Shown here one piece after another: positions 24,221-32,134 of a DNA stretch of 33,113 nucleotides. This stretch comes from Burkholderiales bacterium. Its GTDB lineage: Bacteria; Pseudomonadota; Gammaproteobacteria; Burkholderiales; Burkholderiaceae_B. Position numbers and translations under genes: made by a program. A model generated the notes under the pieces. That model saw nothing but the letters and a program-made list of their open reading frames with translations, made no database searches and had not been told where the DNA came from. Position 1 is the first letter of the stretch; each line of letters opens with the position of its first letter. Where the stretch lies: the NCBI GenBank assembly GCA_021300475.1, contig JAJTDO010000009.1:12283-45395 (forward strand), in the 5' to 3' direction.

Positions 24221-25468
24221 ATGATTCCAATAACGCTTTCTGACGCTCTGACCCTGCCTTGCGGCGCTGTGTTGCCTAACCGAATTGCAAAATCTGCGAT
24301 GAGCGAAGCGCTCGCCACCATTGATCACAAGGTGTCCGATCAACTGGTCCGTTTGTATGAGGCCTGGTCTGAGGGCGGGTCTGGTTTGTTGATTTCCGGC
24401 AACGTGATGATCGACAGAAAAGCCTTGGGCGAACCTAAAAATGTGGTGGCTGAAGACGAGAGCGACCTTGACGGTTTGAAGCGCTGGGCCCGTGCCGGTA
24501 CCAAGGCGGGTAACCACTTCTGGATGCAGATCAATCACCCGGGCAAGCAGTCGCCCAAAGACTTGAATGAAACAGCGGTGGCGCCTTCTGCCATTCCCCT
24601 GAAAAAAGAGATTCGCCTGTTTTTCAGGGATGCCCGCGAACTGACAGAAACCGAAATCCTGGATCTGATCCAACGCTTTGGAAATGCAGCCAGACTGGCA
24701 AAGCAAGCGGGTTTCACCGGTGTTCAGATTCACTCGGCCCACGGCTATTTGGTCAGCCAGTTTTTGTCGCCCTTGCACAATCAGAGAACAGACCGCTGGG
24801 GTGGTTCACTGGAAAACCGCATGCGTTTTCTGATGGAAGTTTACGGCGCGATGCGCGCTGCTGTCGGTCCCGATTTTCCTGTGGGCGTTAAGCTCAACAG
24901 CGCCGATTTTCAAAAGGGCGGTTTTGCAGTGGATGAAGCCATTGAGGTGGCCAAGGTGCTCGATGCCGCGGGCATTGACATGATTGAAGTCTCCGGTGGC
25001 ACCTACGAGTCTCCCGTTGTGGCAACGGGTGTCAAGCCTGACCAGAAAGCCAGTACGAAGGCGCGGGAAGCCTACTTCGCTGAATATGCCCGACTCATCA
25101 GAAATGCGGTGAAGACGCCGGTGATGCTGACGGGTGGTTTCAGAACCGACGAGGCCATGATTGAAGCCCTCACCGAAGGTGATTGTGATGTGGTGGGTCT
25201 GGCGCGCAGCCTGGTGCTGGATTTGCAAGCACCGGCTAAAATGTTGCGCGGTGAGTCTTTCCTAAGTCTGGTCAAACCCCTGAAAACAGGCATTAAGGCC
25301 ATTGACTCGACGGGCATGTTGGAAATCTGGTGGTATGGTCGCCAAATGACCCGCATTTCGAACGGCAAACCTCCTCGCCCTTCTGAATCACCCATTTATG
25401 CATTTGTTGCAACGCTGCTGACCAAAGGCGCGCAAGCGTGGGCAACTCGCAAGTTACGCGCTAACTGA
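24221..25468 (+). CDS. NADH:flavin oxidoreductase, Old Yellow Enzyme family
   Basis: A 415-residue TIM-barrel flavoenzyme. The substrate-binding histidine pair lies in IHSAHGYLVSQFLSP (His171, His174), followed by the conserved NQRTDRWGGSLENR motif. MQINHPGKQSP and TGGFRTDEAM contribute to FMN binding. The absence of a C-terminal cysteine cluster and second nucleotide domain separates it from 2,4-dienoyl-CoA reductase FadH, so it is a short-form OYE acting on some activated alkene. It is the first gene after the inserted element and is followed 17 bases later by an SDR gene. It may once have been co-transcribed with fadD. Confidence 0.88.
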   Translation: MIPITLSDALTLPCGAVLPNRIAKSAMSEALATIDHKVSDQLVRLYEAWSEGGSGLLISGNVMIDRKALGEPKNVVAEDESDLDGLKRWARAGTKAGNHFWMQINHPGKQSPKDLNETAVAPSAIPLKKEIRLFFRDARELTETEILDLIQRFGNAARLAKQAGFTGVQIHSAHGYLVSQFLSPLHNQRTDRWGGSLENRMRFLMEVYGAMRAAVGPDFPVGVKLNSADFQKGGFAVDEAIEVAKVLDAAGIDMIEVSGGTYESPVVATGVKPDQKASTKAREAYFAEYARLIRNAVKTPVMLTGGFRTDEAMIEALTEGDCDVVGLARSLVLDLQAPAKMLRGESFLSLVKPLKTGIKAIDSTGMLEIWWYGRQMTRISNGKPPRPSESPIYAFVATLLTKGAQAWATRKLRAN

Positions 25469-25485
25469 TTTCGAGGTAATGGAAT

Positions 25486-26277
25486 ATGACAAATCGTAGA
25501 AACTGGGCATTGGTCACCGGTGCATCCGGCGGCATAGGCAAAGACATTGCATTGTTGCTGGCGCAGCGAGGTTACGACCTTATTTTGGTGGCGCGAACCG
25601 AAGACAAATTGCAGGCCCTGGCGCAGGAAATTGAAACCAGCCACCAGCGTACCGCACGCGTTATTGTCCAGGATTTGGGCGTGCACGGCAGTGTGGCTCA
25701 ATTGATGAACCGCATTGGCAGCGATGTATCGGACATTGAGGTATTGGTTAATAACGCCGGTTTTGGCTTGAACGGTGCGTTTGCAGATACAGAGGCCCAC
25801 CGCTTGTCGGAAATGGTGCAGTTAAATGTCACGTCCCTCATGGAATTGACCCGGGCAGTGCTGCCCAGCATGCAGGCCCGGCGCTGCGGCTACGTCATGA
25901 ATATCGCGTCGGTTGTGGCGTTTCAGCCCTGCCCGCATTTTGCTGTTTATGGCGCAACCAAGGCATTTGTATTGTCCATGACCGAGGCGCTGCAGTTGGA
26001 GTTGTCGGGCAGCGGCGTGAGTGCAACAGCGGTCTGTCCGGGCTCAACAGCCACCGAGTTTCACCAAGTGGCCGGCAGCGACCGTTCCCTGGTTGCAAAG
26101 CTGATGGACAGTTCCGCCTCTGTGGCGCAGCAGGCGGTCAAGGCAACCTTTGCCCGCCGTTCTTCAGTGGTGACCGGTTTGATGAACAAACCCATGCCGC
26201 TGATTAATCGCCTTGTTCCCAGAATGTGGATGGCCGCTGGCGTGGGTCAGTTATTCAAAAAGGCAGCGCGGCGCTGA
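25486..26277 (+). CDS. Short-chain dehydrogenase/reductase
   Basis: 263 residues of the classical SDR family: NAD(P)-binding TGASGGIG (11-18), NNAG (89-92), catalytic Ser142, Tyr155 and Lys159 (YGATK). The arginine after LVA (LILVARTEDKL) suggests NADP preference. The C-terminal extension with a hydrophobic stretch resembles the DltE/YqjQ-like subgroup. Substrate cannot be told from sequence. It is likely co-transcribed with the OYE-type reductase, preceded by a GAGG ribosome site. Confidence 0.88.
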   Translation: MTNRRNWALVTGASGGIGKDIALLLAQRGYDLILVARTEDKLQALAQEIETSHQRTARVIVQDLGVHGSVAQLMNRIGSDVSDIEVLVNNAGFGLNGAFADTEAHRLSEMVQLNVTSLMELTRAVLPSMQARRCGYVMNIASVVAFQPCPHFAVYGATKAFVLSMTEALQLELSGSGVSATAVCPGSTATEFHQVAGSDRSLVAKLMDSSASVAQQAVKATFARRSSVVTGLMNKPMPLINRLVPRMWMAAGVGQLFKKAARR

Positions 26278-26320
26278 GTCGGCACTTGGCAAGCGCAATA
26301 AATCCTTGCTTTTTTTCTTG

Positions 26321-26347
26321 ATGCCGGCGTTATCAAAGCGCCGGCAT
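26321..26347 (+). terminator. Probable terminator hairpin after the SDR gene
   Basis: ATGCCGGCG, a nine-base loop, CGCCGGCAT form a strong nine-pair stem. The sequence after it (TTGTGCTTT) is only moderately T-rich, so termination may be partial. It lies 44 bases after the SDR stop and 49 before the coiled-coil gene. Confidence 0.55.
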
Positions 26348-26395
26348 TTGTGCTTTAATGTGTCGTTAGATTCAAGTTACTGTATGTGATCACCC

Positions 26396-26719
26396 ATGAC
26401 CGTAAAAGATTTGCCAGATCCTGAACTCAACAATATTCGGGTTATAGAGCAGCTGAAAAAAACCGTCAATAGCATGCGCTCTTCGTTGGAAGACGCGGAA
26501 GCGGAACATCGCAATGCCTTGGGGGTCGTTCGAGACACCAAAGACAACGAAATCCGCTACCTGCAAGCAACGGTGAGCACCATCAGGCAGCAATTGGAAG
26601 AAACCAACGCGCTGCGCCTGACTGAAGTGCAAGAACTTAAAAATGCTCACGAAGCTGAGCGAAAACAATTGCAGCAAACTATCGTAGAGTTGCGCGCAAG
26701 GCTGGAGACCAAAGCATGA
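26396..26719 (+). CDS. Small coiled-coil protein coupled to an adenylate cyclase
   Basis: 107 residues, almost wholly helical and charged, with heptad-like spacing of Leu/Ile/Val from about residue 10 to 105 (for example IRYLQATVSTIRQQLEETNA). There is no signal peptide, membrane segment or catalytic motif, and I do not recognise a family. The last bases overlap the next start as ATGA (26716-26719), so the two proteins are probably made together. A role in dimerising, scaffolding or localising the cyclase is inference. Confidence 0.75.
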   Translation: MTVKDLPDPELNNIRVIEQLKKTVNSMRSSLEDAEAEHRNALGVVRDTKDNEIRYLQATVSTIRQQLEETNALRLTEVQELKNAHEAERKQLQQTIVELRARLETKA

Positions 26720-29028
26720 CAGACATTGTTCTGGCAGAAAAAAAACGGGGCAAAACCCCGCCCGCCTTTAGAGGCAACCGGGGCGTTGTGAATCCTGAGT
26801 GGTTATTGTGGGTATTGACGCAAGTGTCTTCCCAAGATGGCCTGGACATGCAGTTGAGAACCGTGGTGGATTACGCGCGCGAAGCGGTGGGCGCCACCCG
26901 GGGCTCGCTGTTCATGTTCGATGACTCCACCAATGAGCTCTACACCCGCATTGCAGACGGCATGTATCGCCGCGAAATCAGAATTTCATCTGAGGCTGGT
27001 GTGGCCGGCAGCGTTTATACAACCGGGCAACCCAGCATTGTGCTGGACGTGAGCAAAGACCCCAGATTTCTGGCCGAGGTCGACAAGGAAACAGGGTTTG
27101 TCACCACAGACATGCTGGCTGTGCCTGTGCGCACCTTGCGTGGCAATGTCATTGGTGTGGCGCAGATGCTCAACAAGATGGAAGGGCAGTTTGACAAGCG
27201 CGACTTGGTCTTGATGGAAGCGCTGACGCAGAATGTCGCCATTGTTCTGCACGGCTCCACACAGCTTGAGGCCAGTGTCATGCGGCGCAAGCAGGAAAGC
27301 GAAATGCTGGATGTGGTGTCCGAGGCCTCAACGGAAATCCACTTGGGCCCCTTGCTCAACCGCATTATCGGAACAGTGTCGCGCATGTTGAATTGCGAGC
27401 GTTCAACCCTGTTTCTCAACGATCCTAAAACCAAGTTCTTGTATACCGAAGTGGGGCAGGGGTTGGGCGTTACGCGCATCCGCTTTCCCAACCACATGGG
27501 TATTGCCGGTGCGGTGTTTTCCACCAGCAAAACCATCAATATTCCCTACGCTTATGCAGATCTGCGCTTTAACCCGTCGTTTGACCGCCAAACCGGTTTC
27601 TTTACACGCTCCATACTGTGCGTACCGGTGGTCAACAAAAAGGGCGAAGTCATTGGCGTGACGCAGGCACTGAACAAAATTGGCGGTGTATTCACAGATG
27701 AAGACGAGCAGCGTCTCAGAGCGTTTACCGCGCAAATTGCAATTGCCCTGGAAAATGCCAAGCTGTTTGACGACGTACAAACGGTCAAGAACTACAACGA
27801 GTCCATGCTGGAAAGTATGAGCAATGGCGTGCTGACGGTAGACGACAAAGGTAACTTTGGTGCGGTGAATGCAGCGGCGCAAAAAATACTGCGCAAGCGC
27901 GGTGCCGACCTGATTGGTACCCCTGCCAGCGCATTTTTTGTAGAAGAAAATCAATGGGTCGCAGACTCTTTGGCCCGAGTTCAAAGCAGCGGCATGCAAG
28001 ACATTGTGATGGACGCTGAAATTTTGGTTAAAGGTGCCCGCGAGGGTGAAGTGCCTGAAAAAATGTCAGTAAACCTGACAGTGCAGACACTGAAGAACAA
28101 CAAGCAGGAAAACATCGGCAACCTGATGCTCATTGAAGACATCAGCAGTGAAAAGCGGGTCAAGGCCACCATGGCCAGGTACATGGACCCCGCACTGGCA
28201 GACAAGTTGATTGCCGGTGGAGAGGAAATACTGGGCGGTACTTCAAGCGAGGCCACGGTGTTGTTCTCCGACATCCGAAGCTTCACAACGCTTACAGAGC
28301 AACTGGGTCCGCAAGGCACGGTGGCGCTGCTCAATGAATACTTTACCCTGATGGTGGACTGCATTACCCACGAAGGTGGCATGCTGGATAAATTCATCGG
28401 CGATGCCATCATGGCCGTGTTCGGTACACCGTTCCCGCACGATGACGATGAAGACCGCTCGGTGCGTGCCGGTATTGAGATGCTTCGCAGTTTGAACCGT
28501 TTTAATGAAGAGCGTGCGCTCAAGGGCCTGATGGCTGTTGATATGGGTTTGGGCATCAACACGGACAACATCGTGTCGGGCAACATCGGTTCTCCAAAGC
28601 GCATGGACTACACCGTGATTGGTGACGGCGTGAATTTGGCTTCACGTCTGGAAGGCGCCTGCAAAACCTACAGCGCAAAAATGCTGATTTCGGAAAGAAC
28701 CTGGAAGTTGTTACGCGGCAGTTACCGCTGCCGTGAAGTGGACTGGGTGATTGTGAAGGGTAAAACCGAACCTGTGGGCATTGTTGAAGTGCTCGACTGG
28801 CACACCGAAGAGTCCTTCCCCAATGTAATGGACACCATAGGCTTGTGGAAAATGGGCTTGGACGCTTACCGCAGTGGTAACTTCAGCGATGCGAAGCACC
28901 GTTTTGAAGAGACACTGAAAGTAAACCCCAAAGACAAGCTCTGCTACACCTACATTGAGCGCTGCAACGATCTCATGGCCGAACCGCCCACTGATTGGGA
29001 CGGTATCTACACCATGAAGTCCAAGTAA
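26716..29028 (+). CDS. GAF-GAF-PAS class III adenylate cyclase
   Basis: 770 residues: two GAF domains (about 30-180 and 205-355), a PAS-like domain (about 365-475), a class III cyclase catalytic domain (about 510-690), and a C-terminal TPR-like segment (about 710-770). Catalytic residues are present: metal-binding Asp519 (LFSDIRSF) and Asp563 (KFIGD), adenine-selecting Lys559 and Asp631 (MDYT), and transition-state Asn640 and Arg644 (GDGVNLASR). This pattern predicts cAMP synthesis rather than cGMP. There is no membrane segment, so it should be a cytoplasmic sensor cyclase with unknown GAF ligands. It meets the hydrolase gene convergently across 24 bases. Confidence 0.92.
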   Translation: MTDIVLAEKKRGKTPPAFRGNRGVVNPEWLLWVLTQVSSQDGLDMQLRTVVDYAREAVGATRGSLFMFDDSTNELYTRIADGMYRREIRISSEAGVAGSVYTTGQPSIVLDVSKDPRFLAEVDKETGFVTTDMLAVPVRTLRGNVIGVAQMLNKMEGQFDKRDLVLMEALTQNVAIVLHGSTQLEASVMRRKQESEMLDVVSEASTEIHLGPLLNRIIGTVSRMLNCERSTLFLNDPKTKFLYTEVGQGLGVTRIRFPNHMGIAGAVFSTSKTINIPYAYADLRFNPSFDRQTGFFTRSILCVPVVNKKGEVIGVTQALNKIGGVFTDEDEQRLRAFTAQIAIALENAKLFDDVQTVKNYNESMLESMSNGVLTVDDKGNFGAVNAAAQKILRKRGADLIGTPASAFFVEENQWVADSLARVQSSGMQDIVMDAEILVKGAREGEVPEKMSVNLTVQTLKNNKQENIGNLMLIEDISSEKRVKATMARYMDPALADKLIAGGEEILGGTSSEATVLFSDIRSFTTLTEQLGPQGTVALLNEYFTLMVDCITHEGGMLDKFIGDAIMAVFGTPFPHDDDEDRSVRAGIEMLRSLNRFNEERALKGLMAVDMGLGINTDNIVSGNIGSPKRMDYTVIGDGVNLASRLEGACKTYSAKMLISERTWKLLRGSYRCREVDWVIVKGKTEPVGIVEVLDWHTEESFPNVMDTIGLWKMGLDAYRSGNFSDAKHRFEETLKVNPKDKLCYTYIERCNDLMAEPPTDWDGIYTMKSK

Positions 29029-29052
29029 GAAGACTAAAACACCGCAGTGGTG

Positions 29053-30234
29053 TCAGGCATCGCTGCGGGTTGACAACCATTGGGCCGTTTTCGGCCAGAT
29101 GGTGGCGGTGGCTTCCCTGCCACCGAGTATTCCGATGTGCCCACCGGCCCCGATAAAAAATTCTTTGTCTGCACTGGACACCAGCGGCATCATTGCCTTG
29201 CAGCAGGCGATGTTGGACAAACTGTCTTTCCGGCCCGCAATGCACAACAAATTCGATGTGATTTTTTCCAGATGAATAACATCACGGCCCACGGTGAAGC
29301 GCCCCTTGGCCGTTTCATTTTCAAGCCATACACTGGCGGTCCAGTCGCGTATGACCGCACCCGGATAGGCTTCCAGGTTGTCGATGAACGCAGCCTGATT
29401 GGCATGTTGCTCCACGTACTGGCGGTTTTCCAGATGCATGGCCAAATTCAGGTAACCCTTGATGCTAGACACCGGGTCCAACAATTTAAAACCAATGACA
29501 TTCACCCAGCCCGGCGCGTAGGCCAAAGAGGCCGGCAGCTTGCGTAAACTCAAGCGGGCCAGTTTCATCAGTTTGTTCATCTGTTTGAAGTTGCGCCCCA
29601 TGGCGCCGTTGGCGTAGCCGTCCACAGGTGTGCCCAGCGTAATCAGATTGCGAACATCGTTTTGTTCAGAGCCTGCTGCATACAAGGCGGCCAGCATGCC
29701 TCCCATGCTCCAACCGTGCAGCGACACCTGCGCTGCACCGCTGTTTTCCTTGACAGCGGCAATGCATTTTGGCAGCCAATCCTTGACGTAGGTTGATAGG
29801 GTTTGCGCTGCGTTTTTCAGACTGGGTTTGCCCCAGTCAATAAGATAGACATCGTGCCCGTGGGCCAGCATGTATTTGATGAAACTGCGGTTCGGAAACA
29901 AATCGTAAATCAGCATGTTTACGGCCAAAGGTGAAACAATTACCAGTGGAATGCCATGCTTTTTTTCAGCCACTGGCAGGGTTGAGTCTCCGAATGGAAT
30001 TTCAGTTTCAGTCAGCGGTTTGTAATGCCTGACTTGCGCCAACCCTTGGGTATAAACAATGTCGTAGGGCAACTGACCGGCCACCACCATGGTGTCGGTT
30101 TTGAAAAAACGGTCACGTGCATTTCGTGTCACCGTCTTGATGCGCTTAGCGCTGGGTTTTTTTATCGGTAGCATCGCTGTGTTTCCCAATCTGTGATCTT
30201 CAGGGGCGGACAACGCCGCTTGTGATTTTTCCAT
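29053..30234 (-). CDS. Alpha/beta hydrolase related to PHA synthase
   Basis: 393 residues. The fold and the segments DVYLIDWGKPS, SLHGWSMGGMLAALYAA and LGTPVDGYA resemble PhaC. However, the lipase box is GWSMG with Ser176 where true PHA synthases have Cys. Asp337 (GRKDSLS) and His366 (GGHIGIL) complete a hydrolase triad. A serine suggests an esterase, lipase or acyltransferase rather than a polymerase; this is inference. Its ATG lies 35 bases inside the acyl-CoA synthetase gene. An alternative ATG at 30174 would avoid the overlap and drop 20 residues. The two genes form an operon, so an acyl-CoA or ester substrate is likely. Confidence 0.82.
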   Translation of the reverse strand: MEKSQAALSAPEDHRLGNTAMLPIKKPSAKRIKTVTRNARDRFFKTDTMVVAGQLPYDIVYTQGLAQVRHYKPLTETEIPFGDSTLPVAEKKHGIPLVIVSPLAVNMLIYDLFPNRSFIKYMLAHGHDVYLIDWGKPSLKNAAQTLSTYVKDWLPKCIAAVKENSGAAQVSLHGWSMGGMLAALYAAGSEQNDVRNLITLGTPVDGYANGAMGRNFKQMNKLMKLARLSLRKLPASLAYAPGWVNVIGFKLLDPVSSIKGYLNLAMHLENRQYVEQHANQAAFIDNLEAYPGAVIRDWTASVWLENETAKGRFTVGRDVIHLEKITSNLLCIAGRKDSLSNIACCKAMMPLVSSADKEFFIGAGGHIGILGGREATATIWPKTAQWLSTRSDA

Positions 30235-32017
30235 GTAACTCGGGTGTCAGTGGAACATAGCCGAGTTTTTTGTCGGTCAGCACATAAACCGGCTCTGTTA
30301 TTACCTGCAAATCAAAGCCGTCTTTTTTCAGTTGGCCTTTTTGGTATTTGAAGGTACCCGTGGTGTCTTGTGTGTCCCTGATGCGCATGAACACGGGAAC
30401 TGCGTAGGCGGGCAGCGTGGTCTGCAGTTGATGGGCGATCATGGCGCCGTCAAACTTGAAGCCGGGCTTCAAGGTGATGGCAGCCATGCCGGCCCGGCCA
30501 TCGGTGCCCGGAATGGCGACACCATAGACCACTGCGTGTTCCAGACTGTCCACCATGGCAAGCGCACCTTCCACTTCAGAGGTGGCCACGTTTTCGCCTT
30601 TCCAGCGGAACGTGTCGCCCAAGCGGTCAACGAACTGAATGTGTTGCCAGCCTTGCGCGCGCACCAGATCGCCGGAATTAAACCAGCAGTCTCCTTTTTT
30701 AAATACATTGCGAAGCAGCTTTTTTTCATTGGCTTCTTCGTCGGTGTAGCCGTCGAAGGGTTGGCGGTTACTGATCTCGCTGATCAGCAAACCCACTTCA
30801 CCCGACTTTACACGCGACATGCGACCGTTGTCTTTTCGAACCGGTTCTTCCGTGACGGGGTCGCATTGAACAATGGCAAAAGGCAGCGGTGTAAAGCCCA
30901 CGGTGTTGCGTTGTCCAAATACATTGATGAAGCCGATATTTGATTCGCTGGCACCGTAAAACTCGTAAATTTTTTCGATGCCGAAACGAGACTCGAATTT
31001 GTCCCAAAGTTCCGGTCTAAGACCGTTGCCGACTATCAAACGAACTTCGTGGTTCTGATCGTCCAGACTGGCTGGCCGGTTCAACAGGTAGCGCAGCAAT
31101 TCCCCAATGTAGCAAAATGCAGTGGCTTCATAGTGTCTGATGCGATTCCAGAACTGGCTGGCCGAGAATTTTTTGTCCAAGGCCAGTGTGGCGCCACACG
31201 ACAATACGCAACCCCAGCTAACAGTCAGTGCATTGTTGTGGTAGAGCGGCAAACAGCAATAAAACACGTCTTCGTGTTTTAGGCGTATGGCACTGCTAAA
31301 ACCGTTCATTGCACTGAGCCAGCGGTAGTGGGTCATTACCGATGCCTTGGGCATGCCGGTGGTGCCAGAGGTAAAAATGTAGAAGCAGGCATCACTGGCC
31401 ACAATTTCCTTGGTGATGCGGGGGTTGGTCTCAGGCTTGTTTTTTAGCAGTTTCAACAGGTCTTCAAAACCTGCAGGGCAGCGATCGCTGGGGTTCAGCG
31501 CCAACCACAAAGGCGTTGTTTTGTTGATCAGTTTGTTAAATTGCCCCAACTCCTTGAGTTGCGGTGTGCATTCATGCCCCACCACCACGCATTTGGGTTT
31601 GATCAGGTTCAAGCTGTGTTGCAGCGTTTCGTTTTTTTGGTTGGTGTTGATCATGCCGGCCACCGCGCCCAACTTTACAGTCGCCAGTACACAAGCGATC
31701 AGTTCCGGGCGGTTTTCCAGCAAAATGGCGACGCAGTCGCCCTTTCGAACGCCTTGCAAGGTCAGTGTATGAGCCATCTGGTTGGCCATCACATTGAGCT
31801 CTCGGTAAGAAAACGAAAGGTCGTTGAATTTTAGCGCCGGGTGGTCGGGAAAGCGGTCTACGCAATGCTCAAATACTTTGCCCAGCGATTGGCGACTGGT
31901 TCGGCGCAACGTCACCAGATCAAATAGATTGCTTGCGATCTGCTGCCAGTCGGGGGCCAGCGCCAAGGCGCCTTCGGCCAAGTCCAGCAGTCTGATTTGC
32001 TGCTTTTTATCGGTCAT
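30200..32017 (-). CDS. Long-chain acyl-CoA synthetase, FATP/FadD6-like
   Basis: 605 residues of the AMP-forming family. The ATP-binding motif FTSGTTGMPKAS is at about 215-226, followed by the YGASES motif. The FATP/very-long-chain type signature reads GDLVRAQGWQHIQFVDRLGD and then TFRWKGENVATSEVE. The C-terminus has TFKYQKGQLKKDGFD with a catalytic-type lysine. It activates long or very long fatty acids, and differs clearly from the FadD at 20256-22013. An SD-like GGAGA stands before the ATG but is part of an inverted repeat that could hide it. The downstream hydrolase gene overlaps its end. Confidence 0.9.
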   Translation of the reverse strand: MTDKKQQIRLLDLAEGALALAPDWQQIASNLFDLVTLRRTSRQSLGKVFEHCVDRFPDHPALKFNDLSFSYRELNVMANQMAHTLTLQGVRKGDCVAILLENRPELIACVLATVKLGAVAGMINTNQKNETLQHSLNLIKPKCVVVGHECTPQLKELGQFNKLINKTTPLWLALNPSDRCPAGFEDLLKLLKNKPETNPRITKEIVASDACFYIFTSGTTGMPKASVMTHYRWLSAMNGFSSAIRLKHEDVFYCCLPLYHNNALTVSWGCVLSCGATLALDKKFSASQFWNRIRHYEATAFCYIGELLRYLLNRPASLDDQNHEVRLIVGNGLRPELWDKFESRFGIEKIYEFYGASESNIGFINVFGQRNTVGFTPLPFAIVQCDPVTEEPVRKDNGRMSRVKSGEVGLLISEISNRQPFDGYTDEEANEKKLLRNVFKKGDCWFNSGDLVRAQGWQHIQFVDRLGDTFRWKGENVATSEVEGALAMVDSLEHAVVYGVAIPGTDGRAGMAAITLKPGFKFDGAMIAHQLQTTLPAYAVPVFMRIRDTQDTTGTFKYQKGQLKKDGFDLQVITEPVYVLTDKKLGYVPLTPELHGKITSGVVRP

Positions 32018-32018
32018 G

Positions 32019-32102
32019 TAGAAAAGTCTCCACCACGGTTGTTTCTTCAGTGTTTGTATAGCTGAATTGTAGTGAATAACCGTGTGTTACAGAGACTTTC
32101 TA
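32019..32102 (-). promoter_or_regulatory. Nested inverted repeat covering the acyl-CoA synthetase ribosome site
   Basis: Outer arms TAGAAAAGTCTC (32019-32030) and GAGACTTTCTA (32092-32102) pair except for one extra A. Inner arms CACGGTTGTT (32034-32043) and AATAACCGTG (32075-32084) pair nine of ten. In the minus-strand leader RNA the inner end of the outer arm contains the GGAGA ribosome site, so the folded form could block translation. A protein-binding dyad is the alternative reading. Confidence 0.5.
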
Positions 32103-32134
32103 ACCATTAGACATGTTTTTTCGTGCGCTTCTGT

